34,464 nt of DNA from an uncultured Eubacteriales bacterium (GTDB taxonomy: Bacteria; Bacillota; Clostridia; Oscillospirales; Oscillospiraceae): contig CASEOA010000107.1 in assembly GCA_949289455.1 (NCBI GenBank), positions 1 through 34,464 of the forward strand, given 5' to 3'. How positions within the stretch are numbered: position 1 is the first letter of the stretch; each line of letters opens with the position of its first letter. Below the pieces are notes generated by a model. It was not told the origin of the DNA and ran no database searches. It saw nothing but the letters and a program-made list of their open reading frames with translations. Positions 15,960 through 23,503 of the stretch are shown in pieces. Position numbers and translations under genes: made by a program.

Positions 15960-16721
15960 CTATTCTATCTTTCGTCTCCGCCGCCTGGCCCGCTTCCGCC
16001 TGCCGTCCCTGGGCAGCAGGTATTTGAGCCAGGCGTACTCCCCGTACCCATTGCGCACCGGCCCCTCGCACTGGAGGACGAAGGCCTCCGGCGGCGGTGT
16101 CAGGGTCACGTAGTCGGGCACGGTCCCGGCCTCCGGCTCCGGCCGGGCCAGACCCAGGGAGGGCGTCCAGGTCCGCTCCCCCACCTGTGGGTGACCCCAC
16201 TCCCGGGGCTCTTTGGTGAGGTAGCTGGCCAGATCCTCATAGGTGTAGGTCCGGTCGAAGGTCAGTGGCCGCAGCTCCACGTTGTCCCCGTAGATCCACA
16301 GCCGGCGGATCTCCTCCAGATCGTCGCCGGTGGCGTTGAGCACCAGGTGGTGGTGGAGCCGCCCGCCGGGACAGCAGCCCTCGGTGACGTAGATGTACCG
16401 CAGGGGCTGGCCCCTGGCCTTCCGGGCCGCCCGGAGCTTTGACAGGAAGGAGCGCACCTTGCGCACCGCCTGGCCCCGGCCCTCCGGCAGGTGCTTGTCA
16501 TCGTAGGTCAGGGTGAGGAACAGGTCCCCGTCGTCGAAGTTGGCCGCCAGGGTGCGCTCCAGCTTCTGAAAGGAGGTCCTGGCGTTGAGCTTCTCCCGGG
16601 CTGCCGTGCTGGCCTTCCGCTTCTGGGCCCTGGCCCGGTCGGAGTCCCCCGCCGTGGGCGTGGTGTAGATCACCGCATACACCAGCCGCCCTGCGGTGAT
16701 GATTTTCACTCGTTTGGCCAT
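15960..16721 (-). CDS. HUH rolling-circle-type replication protein
   Basis: This 253-residue protein has an ATG overlapping the stop of the upstream small gene (ATGA). It shows the three landmarks of HUH nickases: motif I FLTLTYDD (68-75), motif II with consecutive histidines in RLHHHLVLN (about 123-125), and a candidate active-site tyrosine in DLASYLTKEP (Tyr167, Lys170). This resembles the rolling circle replication-associated proteins of inoviruses, microviruses and many gut Clostridia phages. Such enzymes nick and join single strands at a stem-loop. The C-terminus is very basic (RRKRARRRRRK). A HUH Rep beside a DnaB-type replication module is unusual. Confidence 0.85.
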   Translation of the reverse strand: MAKRVKIITAGRLVYAVIYTTPTAGDSDRARAQKRKASTAAREKLNARTSFQKLERTLAANFDDGDLFLTLTYDDKHLPEGRGQAVRKVRSFLSKLRAARKARGQPLRYIYVTEGCCPGGRLHHHLVLNATGDDLEEIRRLWIYGDNVELRPLTFDRTYTYEDLASYLTKEPREWGHPQVGERTWTPSLGLARPEPEAGTVPDYVTLTPPPEAFVLQCEGPVRNGYGEYAWLKYLLPRDGRRKRARRRRRKIE

Positions 16722-16921
16722 CAGGTCACCCTCTCAAACCGCTGTAGGTAGTGTCCTTGCCACAGTTCCGGCCGCCGGAGGGCGATCATCCGATCCCGCA
16801 CCAGCTTATCCATCACCCGGCCGATGCTGGCCTGGCCGTCCATCCGGGCCAGCTTCTCCAGATTGGCGGCGGTCTGTGCGGTCACCAGCACCGAGATCCG
16901 CCGCAAGTTTTTCTTACTCAT
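16721..16921 (-). CDS. Small helical DNA-binding-type protein (ribbon-helix-helix-like)
   Basis: This 66-residue protein starts at the ATG at 16921 (MSKKNLRRISVLVT), with GGGGGAAAG upstream. A beta-type strand (RRISVLVTAQ) is followed by two helices (TAANLEKLARMDG; ASIGRVMDKLVRDRMIAL), which suits a ribbon-helix-helix repressor or accessory protein. It overlaps the Rep gene by four bases and may act with it, as plasmid copy-control or relaxosome proteins do. The partnership is inferred. Confidence 0.6.
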   Translation of the reverse strand: MSKKNLRRISVLVTAQTAANLEKLARMDGQASIGRVMDKLVRDRMIALRRPELWQGHYLQRFERVT

Positions 16922-17012
16922 CTTCTTTCCCCCTGTTCTGGTCAATATTGCTGGGATGCTTTAAGAAAAATCTATCCGTCAGCCTGGGCAAGCTATACCC
17001 GGAGGTGATCCT

Positions 17013-17186
17013 ATGGAACCCACGTACACCGACCGGTACGCCAATCTGGCGGAGGACCCGGCCATGGAGGCCTACTTCTCCCAGCTGCCCGGGTATATCC
17101 AGGCCCAGATCCGCGCCCGCAAGCAGCAGCCCGCCACCCTGGAGGAGCTGCGCCGCATGGCCGACGAGGTCAAAAAGCTGTTTTGA
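17013..17186 (+). CDS. Small unknown protein, first gene of a plus-strand island
   Basis: This 57-residue protein starts at ATG behind a perfect GGAGGTGATCC. The sequence (MEPTYTDRYANLAEDPAMEA, then LEELRRMADEVKKLF) is acidic then helical; no family is recognised. It opposes the direction of the surrounding early operon, lies ten bases before a second small gene, and shares a terminator with it. Confidence 0.72.
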   Translation: MEPTYTDRYANLAEDPAMEAYFSQLPGYIQAQIRARKQQPATLEELRRMADEVKKLF

Positions 17187-17195
17187 GGTGATTTT

Positions 17196-17372
17196 ATGGC
17201 AAAGCAAGGCATGTCCCGTCCTGATATGACCCACACCCAGCCCCGCAACCAGCAGTCCCCTGTGCCTGAGATGCAGGGCAAGGCCAAGCGGGGCAAGGCC
17301 AAGGCCAACTCCATCGTGGCCGGTACCTCCGGGCCCCATATGAAGGTCTGGCACCAAGACGCCCAGGATTGA
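17196..17372 (+). CDS. Small basic unknown protein, second gene of the island
   Basis: This 58-residue protein starts at ATG behind GAGGTGAT, ten bases after the previous stop. It is rich in Gln, Pro, Lys and Met (PRNQQSPVPEMQ, KAKRGKAKAN) and ends PHMKVWHQDAQD, so it is probably disordered. No family is recognised. A strong terminator follows, making 17013-17408 a self-contained plus-strand transcript inside a minus-strand phage operon, possibly a moron. Confidence 0.68.
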   Translation: MAKQGMSRPDMTHTQPRNQQSPVPEMQGKAKRGKAKANSIVAGTSGPHMKVWHQDAQD

Positions 17373-17382
17373 CCCCCCAGAG

Positions 17383-17408
17383 GCCGCCCGCTTGGGCGGC
17401 CCTTTTTT
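17383..17408 (+). terminator. Rho-independent terminator of the plus-strand island
   Basis: GGCCGCCC and GGGCGGCC form an eight-base stem with a GCTT loop, followed by CTTTTTT. It lies about ten bases after the stop of the second small gene. Confidence 0.92.
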
Positions 17409-17409
17409 C

Positions 17410-17513
17410 GCTCCGGCCCTCTGCCGGGCGCCCCACCATTGGCAGGGCCCCGGCACTATATGAAAGAAGAGGGTCCGGACGGGTGACACCCCCGCCCGGC
17501 AGAGGGCCGGAGC
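17410..17513. repeat. 21-bp perfect inverted repeat with 62-bp loop
   Basis: GCTCCGGCCCTCTGCCGGGC(G) at 17410-17430 is matched exactly by its reverse complement at 17493-17513. The 62-bp loop contains an A-rich stretch (ACTATATGAAAGAAGAGGG). It lies between two converging transcripts, and neither side of the stem is followed by a T-run. A role as nick site, replication element or transcript-end structure is possible. Confidence 0.9.
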
Positions 17514-17518
17514 CTGGA

Positions 17519-17974
17519 TCATTCCCCTGCCGGCTGGCCCAGCCACCACTGGATGCTGTCCCCATGGGGGCACACGCCGTCTGCAAAATCGCACTCGTTC
17601 AGGCTGTAGTGCCTGCCGTCATCATCCACAGCATCTACCGTGGGACAACAGCCGCAGAAGCCTGCCGCAAAGGCTGTTTCCCAGGGCTCTTCCCCGCCCA
17701 CGGAAATGCGCTCCAGGAATTCCACCAACTCCTGATCGTTCATGACACTGATCCGGTCGGCGTTGGTTCCATGCACCTCATCTGGGAGCTGCCGCAGGAT
17801 CATCATGGCGGCCTCCAGGGCCTGGACTTCACGGTCATATGCCATAATAGCCGTGATCCGGTCCCGTGTCGGCGTAAGCTCCGCCATCTTCTTCCGGGAG
17901 GATTTCACATTGTCACGGTACATATCCAGCACCTGGATGACTTCATCAATGCTGAGGGCCCCGCTTTCAATCAC
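17519..17974 (-). CDS. Unknown Cys-rich early protein
   Basis: This 151-residue protein has a GTG start overlapping the PcfJ-like stop (GTGA). Residues 1-75 are helical (SIDEVIQVLDMYRDNVKSSRKKM). The C-terminal part holds a cysteine cluster, with CGCCP and, ~25 residues later, ECDFADGVCPHGDSIQWWLGQP, resembling the metal-binding tails of short phage proteins that end in a CxxC...C...WL pattern. No named function is known. It closes the long early operon just before the 21-bp inverted repeat. Confidence 0.72.
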   Translation of the reverse strand: MIESGALSIDEVIQVLDMYRDNVKSSRKKMAELTPTRDRITAIMAYDREVQALEAAMMILRQLPDEVHGTNADRISVMNDQELVEFLERISVGGEEPWETAFAAGFCGCCPTVDAVDDDGRHYSLNECDFADGVCPHGDSIQWWLGQPAGE

Positions 17975-19698
17975 GCCACGATCACCTCCTTATCCTCTGT
18001 ATTCTCAGGCCTGGATCGTTTCGGCAGCTTTGGCGTTCCGTCTCCGTTTCGCTTGCTGCCTGCCCGGAGCCAGCGCAGCCAGGTGTCCAGGAACGTCCCA
18101 TGCGCTTCCCGGGGGCTCCGGCTCCCCGGCAGGGTGTCGTTGTGGTAGCCGTGAATCTGCCGGATCTGGTTGCCATCCATCTCGATGGTCACATAGGGAG
18201 TGCTGGGATCGCTGGACCTGCGTAGGAACAGGATGGTGGTTATCCCCTTGATATGGCGCTCCGCATAGCCGCCCACGCAATGATCCAGGGCCTTGCCCTC
18301 CCGCTTGATAGCGGCGGCAGTCATGGGAAACACGATCCGCAGCCCGTCCAACTCAAACTCATACTTGGCTTTCCGGGCTTTGGCGTCGGCGGCCACCTTC
18401 GTGCGCAACGCTTCATCCTGCCGCTGGGCCAGCTCCGCCGCGGCGGCGTCATGGGCGGCATGGAGGTCCTCCGGCCAGAGCACCTTGCTGTGCTCCAGGC
18501 ACCGCCCCAGGGCCCAGGCCGCCTCCAGATAGTCCCGGTAAAGCTCGAAGAGGGCGGAATAGTAGGTCTCCCCCTGTATAAACGTCCGGACAATATACCG
18601 CAGGAAACGCTCCGGATCTAATCGGTACCGCTTCAAAAACCGCAGCACCTCCATACCACTCAGCTGGCAGCCCCACAGGTTCCGGAAGTCCACACAGAAG
18701 GGCAGCTCCCAGCGTTTGCCCCAATGCTTGGCTACATAGTTCCGGATGGCCAGCACCTCCATGGGTGGCTGCACGGCCAAGAACCAGCTCAGCTCCTTCT
18801 TGTTCAGGCCAAAGGATTTGCGGGGATCCGGCTCCTCCCAGCACATGGCCGCCGCGTTGCGCTTGCGGGCATAGATGAGGTCGCTCAGGGGCTCCCATAG
18901 GCCGGACTTCACCAGCATCTCCACCTGCCGGGGGTAGATGGCGTAGGCGGTCAGGTAGGAGATGAAGTCGTCGAACCGGGCGGCGTAGCCCCGGGCCCCG
19001 CCGGGGCGGTACTGCCAGTGGTCGAAGAAGCCGCACCAGCGAAAGAAGGGGTGTCCCTCCAGAACCTCCCGGTTGAGGATGGAATAGGGCTCGTAGTGGT
19101 ACCAGTAGATGGGCCCGTCCTTGAAGGGCTCCGTCACCCGCTTGGGCCGGCCCAGCCGCTCCCGCTCATAGGAGATCACCGGCTCCCGCTCCCGGTAGGT
19201 GACCTGATAGTCGGCCTGCATCACCTCTCCCGGGGCGAAGCGGTAGCCGCTGGAGCACCAGGCGGTGGGCCGGGCGGTTAGGGCCTGCTCGTCCCCGTAG
19301 TCCTTATGGATCGCCAGGGCGTCGGCATAGAGGGCGTCTCCCCGGGCGTGGAGCAGCACAGTGAGCTCCGTCCGGCGGAGGGACTTCCGCCCCCCGGCCC
19401 TGGCCAGATCGATGGTCATCACCTTGCGACCACACCAGGGGCAGGTCCACGGCTGCTTGTGGTGGAGGTGGTCCAGCAGTTCCCGGTGCTCCGGGGTCTC
19501 CGTCCGGGGCAGGACGGGCCGGTATTCCTTGTGGCCGCAACAGGAGGTGTACAGCCTCACCCCGCCCAGGCCCATCAGGTCCCCCTCCTTGCGGAAAAAC
19601 AGATAGTGCGGGAACAGGTCGTTCATCCGCGTGAGGTCCTCCTCGGTGACAGTGGGCCAGCCGTTCAGGAGCTCCCGCTCCCGCTCCGTGTACTTCAT
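17971..19698 (-). CDS. PcfJ-like protein
   Basis: This 575-residue protein starts at ATG behind GGAGGCGAG. The N-terminal zinc-ribbon-like part has SCCGHKEY and TCPWCGRKVMT. The C-terminal third carries the PcfJ signature: EGKALDHCVGGYAERHIKG, then ILFLRR, YVTIEMDGNQIRQIHGYHND. PcfJ proteins were named from the conjugative plasmid pCF10 and are frequent in Firmicutes phages and ICEs, usually with PcfK. Their biochemical role is not established. The partner PcfK-like gene is directly upstream, so they are probably co-expressed. Confidence 0.85.
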   Translation of the reverse strand: MKYTERERELLNGWPTVTEEDLTRMNDLFPHYLFFRKEGDLMGLGGVRLYTSCCGHKEYRPVLPRTETPEHRELLDHLHHKQPWTCPWCGRKVMTIDLARAGGRKSLRRTELTVLLHARGDALYADALAIHKDYGDEQALTARPTAWCSSGYRFAPGEVMQADYQVTYREREPVISYERERLGRPKRVTEPFKDGPIYWYHYEPYSILNREVLEGHPFFRWCGFFDHWQYRPGGARGYAARFDDFISYLTAYAIYPRQVEMLVKSGLWEPLSDLIYARKRNAAAMCWEEPDPRKSFGLNKKELSWFLAVQPPMEVLAIRNYVAKHWGKRWELPFCVDFRNLWGCQLSGMEVLRFLKRYRLDPERFLRYIVRTFIQGETYYSALFELYRDYLEAAWALGRCLEHSKVLWPEDLHAAHDAAAAELAQRQDEALRTKVAADAKARKAKYEFELDGLRIVFPMTAAAIKREGKALDHCVGGYAERHIKGITTILFLRRSSDPSTPYVTIEMDGNQIRQIHGYHNDTLPGSRSPREAHGTFLDTWLRWLRAGSKRNGDGTPKLPKRSRPENTEDKEVIVA

Positions 19699-19711
19699 GC
19701 GGCTCGCCTCC

Positions 19712-20065
19712 TCAGAAGAAGTCGGAGAGGTCCAACAGGATACCCTTTTGCTCCGTCTCTGGTTCCGCCGGATCCAGCTGAATGGTCATATAGACGTTAA
19801 CCTTTGCTCCATCGAAGTAGAAAGACGCTGCCCGGCGGAAGGCTTCCGGATCAGAGATATAGTTTCCCACTCCCCTGGCCACGGCGTCCATGCAGTCCGG
19901 GAATGTTCCGCCCTGGGCCACCGCCTGGGCAAATTCCTCGTTCTGCCGGCAGAACTCCAATAGGGCGTCCCGGACGGCAGACTTCATGGCGCCCTCCTTC
20001 TGGCCTTTGACCTTGCTGTATTCGTCCTTCAGCCGGTCCTCCGCCTGTCTGTACCATGTACTCAT
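19712..20065 (-). CDS. PcfK-like protein
   Basis: This 117-residue protein starts with the ATG at 20065 preceded by GGAGGTGCGCGG. The earlier in-frame start three codons upstream lacks spacing. The sequence (MKSAVRDALLEFCRQNEEFA, DCMDAVARGVGNYISDPEAF, ASFYFDGAKVNVYMTIQLD) fits PcfK-like proteins, with the characteristic end in a beta strand after an FYFDG-type turn. It overlaps the DUF3102 gene by four bases and precedes the PcfJ-like gene. Confidence 0.75.
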   Translation of the reverse strand: MSTWYRQAEDRLKDEYSKVKGQKEGAMKSAVRDALLEFCRQNEEFAQAVAQGGTFPDCMDAVARGVGNYISDPEAFRRAASFYFDGAKVNVYMTIQLDPAEPETEQKGILLDLSDFF

Positions 20066-21045
20066 TCCGCGCACCTCCTAATTTCCTGTGACAGCGCCAT
20101 CATTGCTTTTTCCATGATCTGTGCAGTGGCCTGGTCCTCCCGGCCCCGCGCATAGGAGAGCAATTCCAGCATCCGGTTGGCGTGACTTTTGGCCTGGTTG
20201 AATAGCAGTTCAAACTGTGCCCACTCCTTGTTCCCGTCCAAGTTCTCCCGCTTTTCCGCCTTGGCCTGCTCTTCCAGCTTTCGCTGGGCCGCTTCCAACT
20301 GGTTCTGGACCTCCTTCCTCTTGGCTTCCGCCTTCTTTTTATCCTCCTTGGCCTTGTCCAGCTTGGCCTGCATCTCGGCTACAGCCTCGGCCCGGGCCTT
20401 GTCAATGGCGGCCTGATCCACCACGGTCTCCACCGCCACCTCCACCGGGCGGGCCTTCAGTTCGGCCAGCTCAGCCTCCAGACGGTGTGCTTCCTGTTCG
20501 GCCAGTTCCTTGGCATCCTTGGCAGAGGCCAGTCTGGCGTTGAGCAGCCCCATGTCCTCCTCCATCTTGGCCCGGGCCTGCTCCGCAACCCGCTGATCTA
20601 CTGCGGCCTGTTCAGCCTCCGCCCGAGCCTCGTCCCGCTCCTTGATGGCCTGCGCCAATTCCCGGGCAGACATATCCACCACATTGCGTTCCTGAATGAA
20701 TGCTTCCCGTTCTTCTGCTGGAAGCGCCAACAGCTTAAATGCCTTTGTCGCCCCCAAATCCGCAATCGATTGCGGATTTGTCCATTCCCTTGCCAACTGC
20801 ATATAGTACTGGGCTGTCCGCTCGGAGAACTCTACCCGCTCAGTGAGCCACGGTAGCCACTCCCCATGGGGCAGCGTCTCCTTCGCCTCAATCAGCCGCT
20901 GGCCGATACCAAGGAGCGCTTTCCCAGCTTGCTTTTTCAGCTCCAAAATCTCACTGGTGATGGTCTCAATAGTGCGCTGCGTAGACTGAACGCTATGTAC
21001 CATACTCTCCTGCATCATGGCGGCCAAGGTGTCTGCCTTACTCAT
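20062..21045 (-). CDS. DUF3102 protein with long coiled coil
   Basis: This 327-residue protein has an ATG overlapping the ParA stop (ATGA). Residues ~28-115 contain the DUF3102 region (SEILELKKQAGKALLGIGQR, ETLPHGEWLPWLTERVEFSE, RTAQYYMQLAREW). Residues ~125-290 form a long Ala/Glu/Lys coiled coil (AEQARAKMEEDMGLLNARLA, KAKEDKKKAEAKRKEVQNQ). DUF3102 proteins commonly follow ParA in phages and ICEs of Clostridia and may act in partition or replication control. The coupling to ParA here supports a partner role. Confidence 0.83.
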   Translation of the reverse strand: MSKADTLAAMMQESMVHSVQSTQRTIETITSEILELKKQAGKALLGIGQRLIEAKETLPHGEWLPWLTERVEFSERTAQYYMQLAREWTNPQSIADLGATKAFKLLALPAEEREAFIQERNVVDMSARELAQAIKERDEARAEAEQAAVDQRVAEQARAKMEEDMGLLNARLASAKDAKELAEQEAHRLEAELAELKARPVEVAVETVVDQAAIDKARAEAVAEMQAKLDKAKEDKKKAEAKRKEVQNQLEAAQRKLEEQAKAEKRENLDGNKEWAQFELLFNQAKSHANRMLELLSYARGREDQATAQIMEKAMMALSQEIRRCAE

Positions 21046-21815
21046 TGCTTAGCCGCCTCCTCACCAAAAAGCTCCGCTGCAAAGGTACGGTAGTCCTGCG
21101 CCGCAGCACTGCGGGGCGACCAGCATACCACCGGCTCCCCGGTCCATGTGGACTCGTCTACCTTTGGTGAGCGGCGGATACGGGTGTTAAATACCCGGCA
21201 GGGAGCATATTCCCGCAACAGCTTTTCCCCCTGTTCCATGGAATTGGAGTGATACCATACCGTGGGCAGTACCCCAGAAATATGGGCATCCGGACAGATA
21301 CGCCGCAGGCGTTTGATCTGCGCAGCCAGCGTACTCATTCCGCGCATGGCGTAAGCGTCCAGCTTGATTGGGATAATCACATCTGTAGAGGCTACAATGG
21401 CAGCGGCACAGGAATAGGAGATGGAGGGCGGACAGTCAATGACCATAAAGTCAAAGCAGTCATCTTCCATGATCGCATCCCGTAAGCTTTGTAAAGCGGT
21501 CAAGTCCAGCCGGCGGCCACGCAGAAGATCTACCTCCAGATCCCACAGGCCATCATCTGCCGGAATGATGGTTAACCCGCGGATACTGCTCTCGTAGCAC
21601 AAATTTTCATATTGTAATTCATCCCCCAGAAGCAGGCGGTCCAGAGTATTGTATTCTCCCGGCGGTAACAGGGACTGGGTGGCGTTGGCCTGGGGGTCTG
21701 CATCCACCAACAGCACCCGCTGGTGGTACTCTGTAGCCAGGATAGCAGCCAGATTTACCGCCGTGATGGTTTTTCCGACGCCGCCTTTCAAATTAACGAT
21801 TGCTATGGTCCTCAT
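21042..21815 (-). CDS. parA: ParA/Soj-type partition ATPase
   Basis: This 257-residue protein starts at ATG behind GGAGTGTAAG. It has the deviant Walker A KGGVGKT (10-16), the A' motif LLVDADPQANATQSL, the Walker B region FMVIDCPPS and the ISGVLPTVW segment of the ParA/Soj family. It dimerises on ATP, binds DNA nonspecifically and moves DNA cargo. No obvious ParB follows; the next gene is the coiled-coil DUF3102 protein. In an integrating phage this suggests a plasmid-like stage or an element of mosaic origin. Confidence 0.93.
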   Translation of the reverse strand: MRTIAIVNLKGGVGKTITAVNLAAILATEYHQRVLLVDADPQANATQSLLPPGEYNTLDRLLLGDELQYENLCYESSIRGLTIIPADDGLWDLEVDLLRGRRLDLTALQSLRDAIMEDDCFDFMVIDCPPSISYSCAAAIVASTDVIIPIKLDAYAMRGMSTLAAQIKRLRRICPDAHISGVLPTVWYHSNSMEQGEKLLREYAPCRVFNTRIRRSPKVDESTWTGEPVVCWSPRSAAAQDYRTFAAELFGEEAAKQ

Positions 21816-21827
21816 GCACTTACACTC

Positions 21828-22028
21828 CTATCTTTTCTTCATCAGGAAACACTCCCGGATCACGGCCCCGCCCACCTGGGCCTCCGCCAGGTAATACCGC
21901 CCGGCGGGATGTATGTAGACGATCCGGCCGGTAACGCTGCGCAGCTTGCGCTGTTTGTCCGCCCGCTGGCCGCTGACCTCATGGTCAAAGCCCGACGGGG
22001 TCCAGGTCAGCTTGTCCCCCACTCTCAT
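21828..22028 (-). CDS. Small unknown protein
   Basis: This 66-residue protein starts at ATG behind GGAGGTGGGACGCC. The sequence is basic with beta-type stretches (VGDKLTWTPSGFDHEV, SVTGRIVYIHPAGRYYLAEA, VIRECFLMKKR). The pattern of a short strand-rich protein preceding ParA recurs in Firmicutes phages, but no name or function is recognised. It overlaps the 3' end of the next upstream small gene by 44 bases. Confidence 0.72.
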   Translation of the reverse strand: MRVGDKLTWTPSGFDHEVSGQRADKQRKLRSVTGRIVYIHPAGRYYLAEAQVGGAVIRECFLMKKR

Positions 22029-22176
22029 GGCGTCCCACCTCCTCCAGGGCCTCCGCCGCCAGGATCAGGGCCTGGGCCACCTGCCGGTGCCCCTCCGGCA
22101 GGGTGCTCACCCGGGCCGCCGCCTCCCGGCGCAGGATCTCCAGACGCAGCAGCTGGATCGCCTTGGCTCTGTCCAT
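21985..22176 (-). CDS. Small helical unknown protein
   Basis: This 63-residue protein starts with the ATG at 22176 behind GGAGGAGCGG. It is helical (MDRAKAIQLLRLEILRREAA, HRQVAQALILAAEALEEVG). The whole 5' three quarters lies inside the extended 3' end of the helicase frame, in another register. The good ribosome site and ordinary amino-acid composition suggest this is the real coding frame here, while the helicase tail in this stretch is low-complexity Gly/Pro. Confidence 0.7.
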   Translation of the reverse strand: MDRAKAIQLLRLEILRREAAARVSTLPEGHRQVAQALILAAEALEEVGRHESGGQADLDPVGL

Positions 22177-23503
22177 CCGCTCCTCCTTTCGGTGCAAATG
22201 GGTCATCCGGGTCGGGCCGGGTCAGCTCCAGGAACATCTGCGGGCCGCTCAGCGACCAGCCGTAGGCCTTATTGGGATTTCCGGTACCAGACTTGTAAAA
22301 CCGCTTGCTCTGCGGCTCAAAATTCAACCCGATGCTCCGGCCCCGCTCCCCGAAAAACCGGTTTTTCAGGATGGTGAGGACACAGTCCTGCTGCCGCTCC
22401 GGCTTGGATTCCTTCTCCAGCGCATAGACGTTGTCCGCCAGATTGGTCACGTCCCCGATGCCGGCCACGTCGTCCGCGTCGTCGATCTGGTCGGTCTTGC
22501 GGGGATGGGCCACCAGGTGGACGTGGACCTGGTTGTCATGGGCAAAAGAGGCCAGCTCCGCCACAAACTCCGACTGGGCCCGGTAGAAGTCCCGGTCATT
22601 CCCCCGGAACCGGGCGGTCATCAGGTTGTCCACCAGGTAGACCTTGGCGCCGTATCGCCGGTGGGCATACCGGAACACCCGCAGGATATTGGCTGCGTCA
22701 TGGTAAGTACTGGTGCCAATGTCATAGAGCAGGAATCGGCCTTTCCACCACTGATCGATCAGCTCCTGGGCAAAGGAGGTGGGGGCCGCCACCCGCCTTC
22801 CGCTGAGCTTGTCCTTTGTGAAGCGCAAGTTTTGGGGGCCGGCAGCTTGGAGGGAGGCCCAGTATTTGAACTTCCACGCCGGCAGTTCCCCGGAGTAGGC
22901 GCACACCGGCTGGCCCTGGTCGATGGCCTCCAGCAGAAACTGGTCCAGCAGGGTGCTCTTGCCCTCTCCACGTTTGCCCGTCCACACCGACAGCTCCCCC
23001 ATGATGGCTCCACCGGTGGCCCGGTCCAAGTTGGGGATGCCATAGAGCACCTTGTCCAGCCGGGTCACATCGGGCTGCTTCACGTCAGCCAGATCCAACA
23101 GGCCATAGGCCGGGATCTCCACCGCCTCCAGCAGCATCTGATCCACCGCTTTCAGCCCGTAGGTATCCCGCAGGGCCCGCACCGATGGGCAGGCCCGGAA
23201 GCCCTTGTCCTCCACCGCCAGCAGGATCACATTGGGCAGGCGGCTCCGCAGCTCCCGCACCATGACCTCCCGCTTGGCCGGGTCGGCGCACACCACCAGC
23301 ACATAGCAGAATTGCAGGAAAAAGGCTTCATGCCGGCCAAGCCGCTCCCAGCCTCCCGACGCCCGCAGGCACCCGGCGTTGATCTGCACCGCCAGCACGT
23401 CCGCCGGGTCGGCGCAAAACCAGAAACCAGTGGGCAGCTTGGGGTCGATGAACTTGGGATCGTAGACCAGCACCTCGTCCACTCCCTCTGACTCATTCCA
23501 CAT
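22025..23503 (-). CDS. DnaB/Twinkle-like replicative helicase
   Basis: This 492-residue frame starts at ATG, overlapping the initiator gene. Residues 1-135 resemble a degraded TOPRIM-type domain (VLVVCADPAKREVMVREL, VILLAVEDKGFRACP). The RecA-type helicase domain follows with Walker A GKRGEGKST (about 176-184), a Walker B-like KVYLVDNL, and HVHLVAHPRKTD plus VTNLADNVYALE motifs near the DnaB/T7 gp4 pattern. It unwinds phage DNA. The natural end seems to be near LTRPDPDDPFAPKGGA. The last ~45 residues are a Gly/Pro-rich run produced by reading through the next gene in another frame. Confidence 0.87.
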   Translation of the reverse strand: MWNESEGVDEVLVYDPKFIDPKLPTGFWFCADPADVLAVQINAGCLRASGGWERLGRHEAFFLQFCYVLVVCADPAKREVMVRELRSRLPNVILLAVEDKGFRACPSVRALRDTYGLKAVDQMLLEAVEIPAYGLLDLADVKQPDVTRLDKVLYGIPNLDRATGGAIMGELSVWTGKRGEGKSTLLDQFLLEAIDQGQPVCAYSGELPAWKFKYWASLQAAGPQNLRFTKDKLSGRRVAAPTSFAQELIDQWWKGRFLLYDIGTSTYHDAANILRVFRYAHRRYGAKVYLVDNLMTARFRGNDRDFYRAQSEFVAELASFAHDNQVHVHLVAHPRKTDQIDDADDVAGIGDVTNLADNVYALEKESKPERQQDCVLTILKNRFFGERGRSIGLNFEPQSKRFYKSGTGNPNKAYGWSLSGPQMFLELTRPDPDDPFAPKGGADGQSQGDPAAASGDPAPGGGGPGEHPAGGAPAGGPGPDPGGGGPGGGGTP

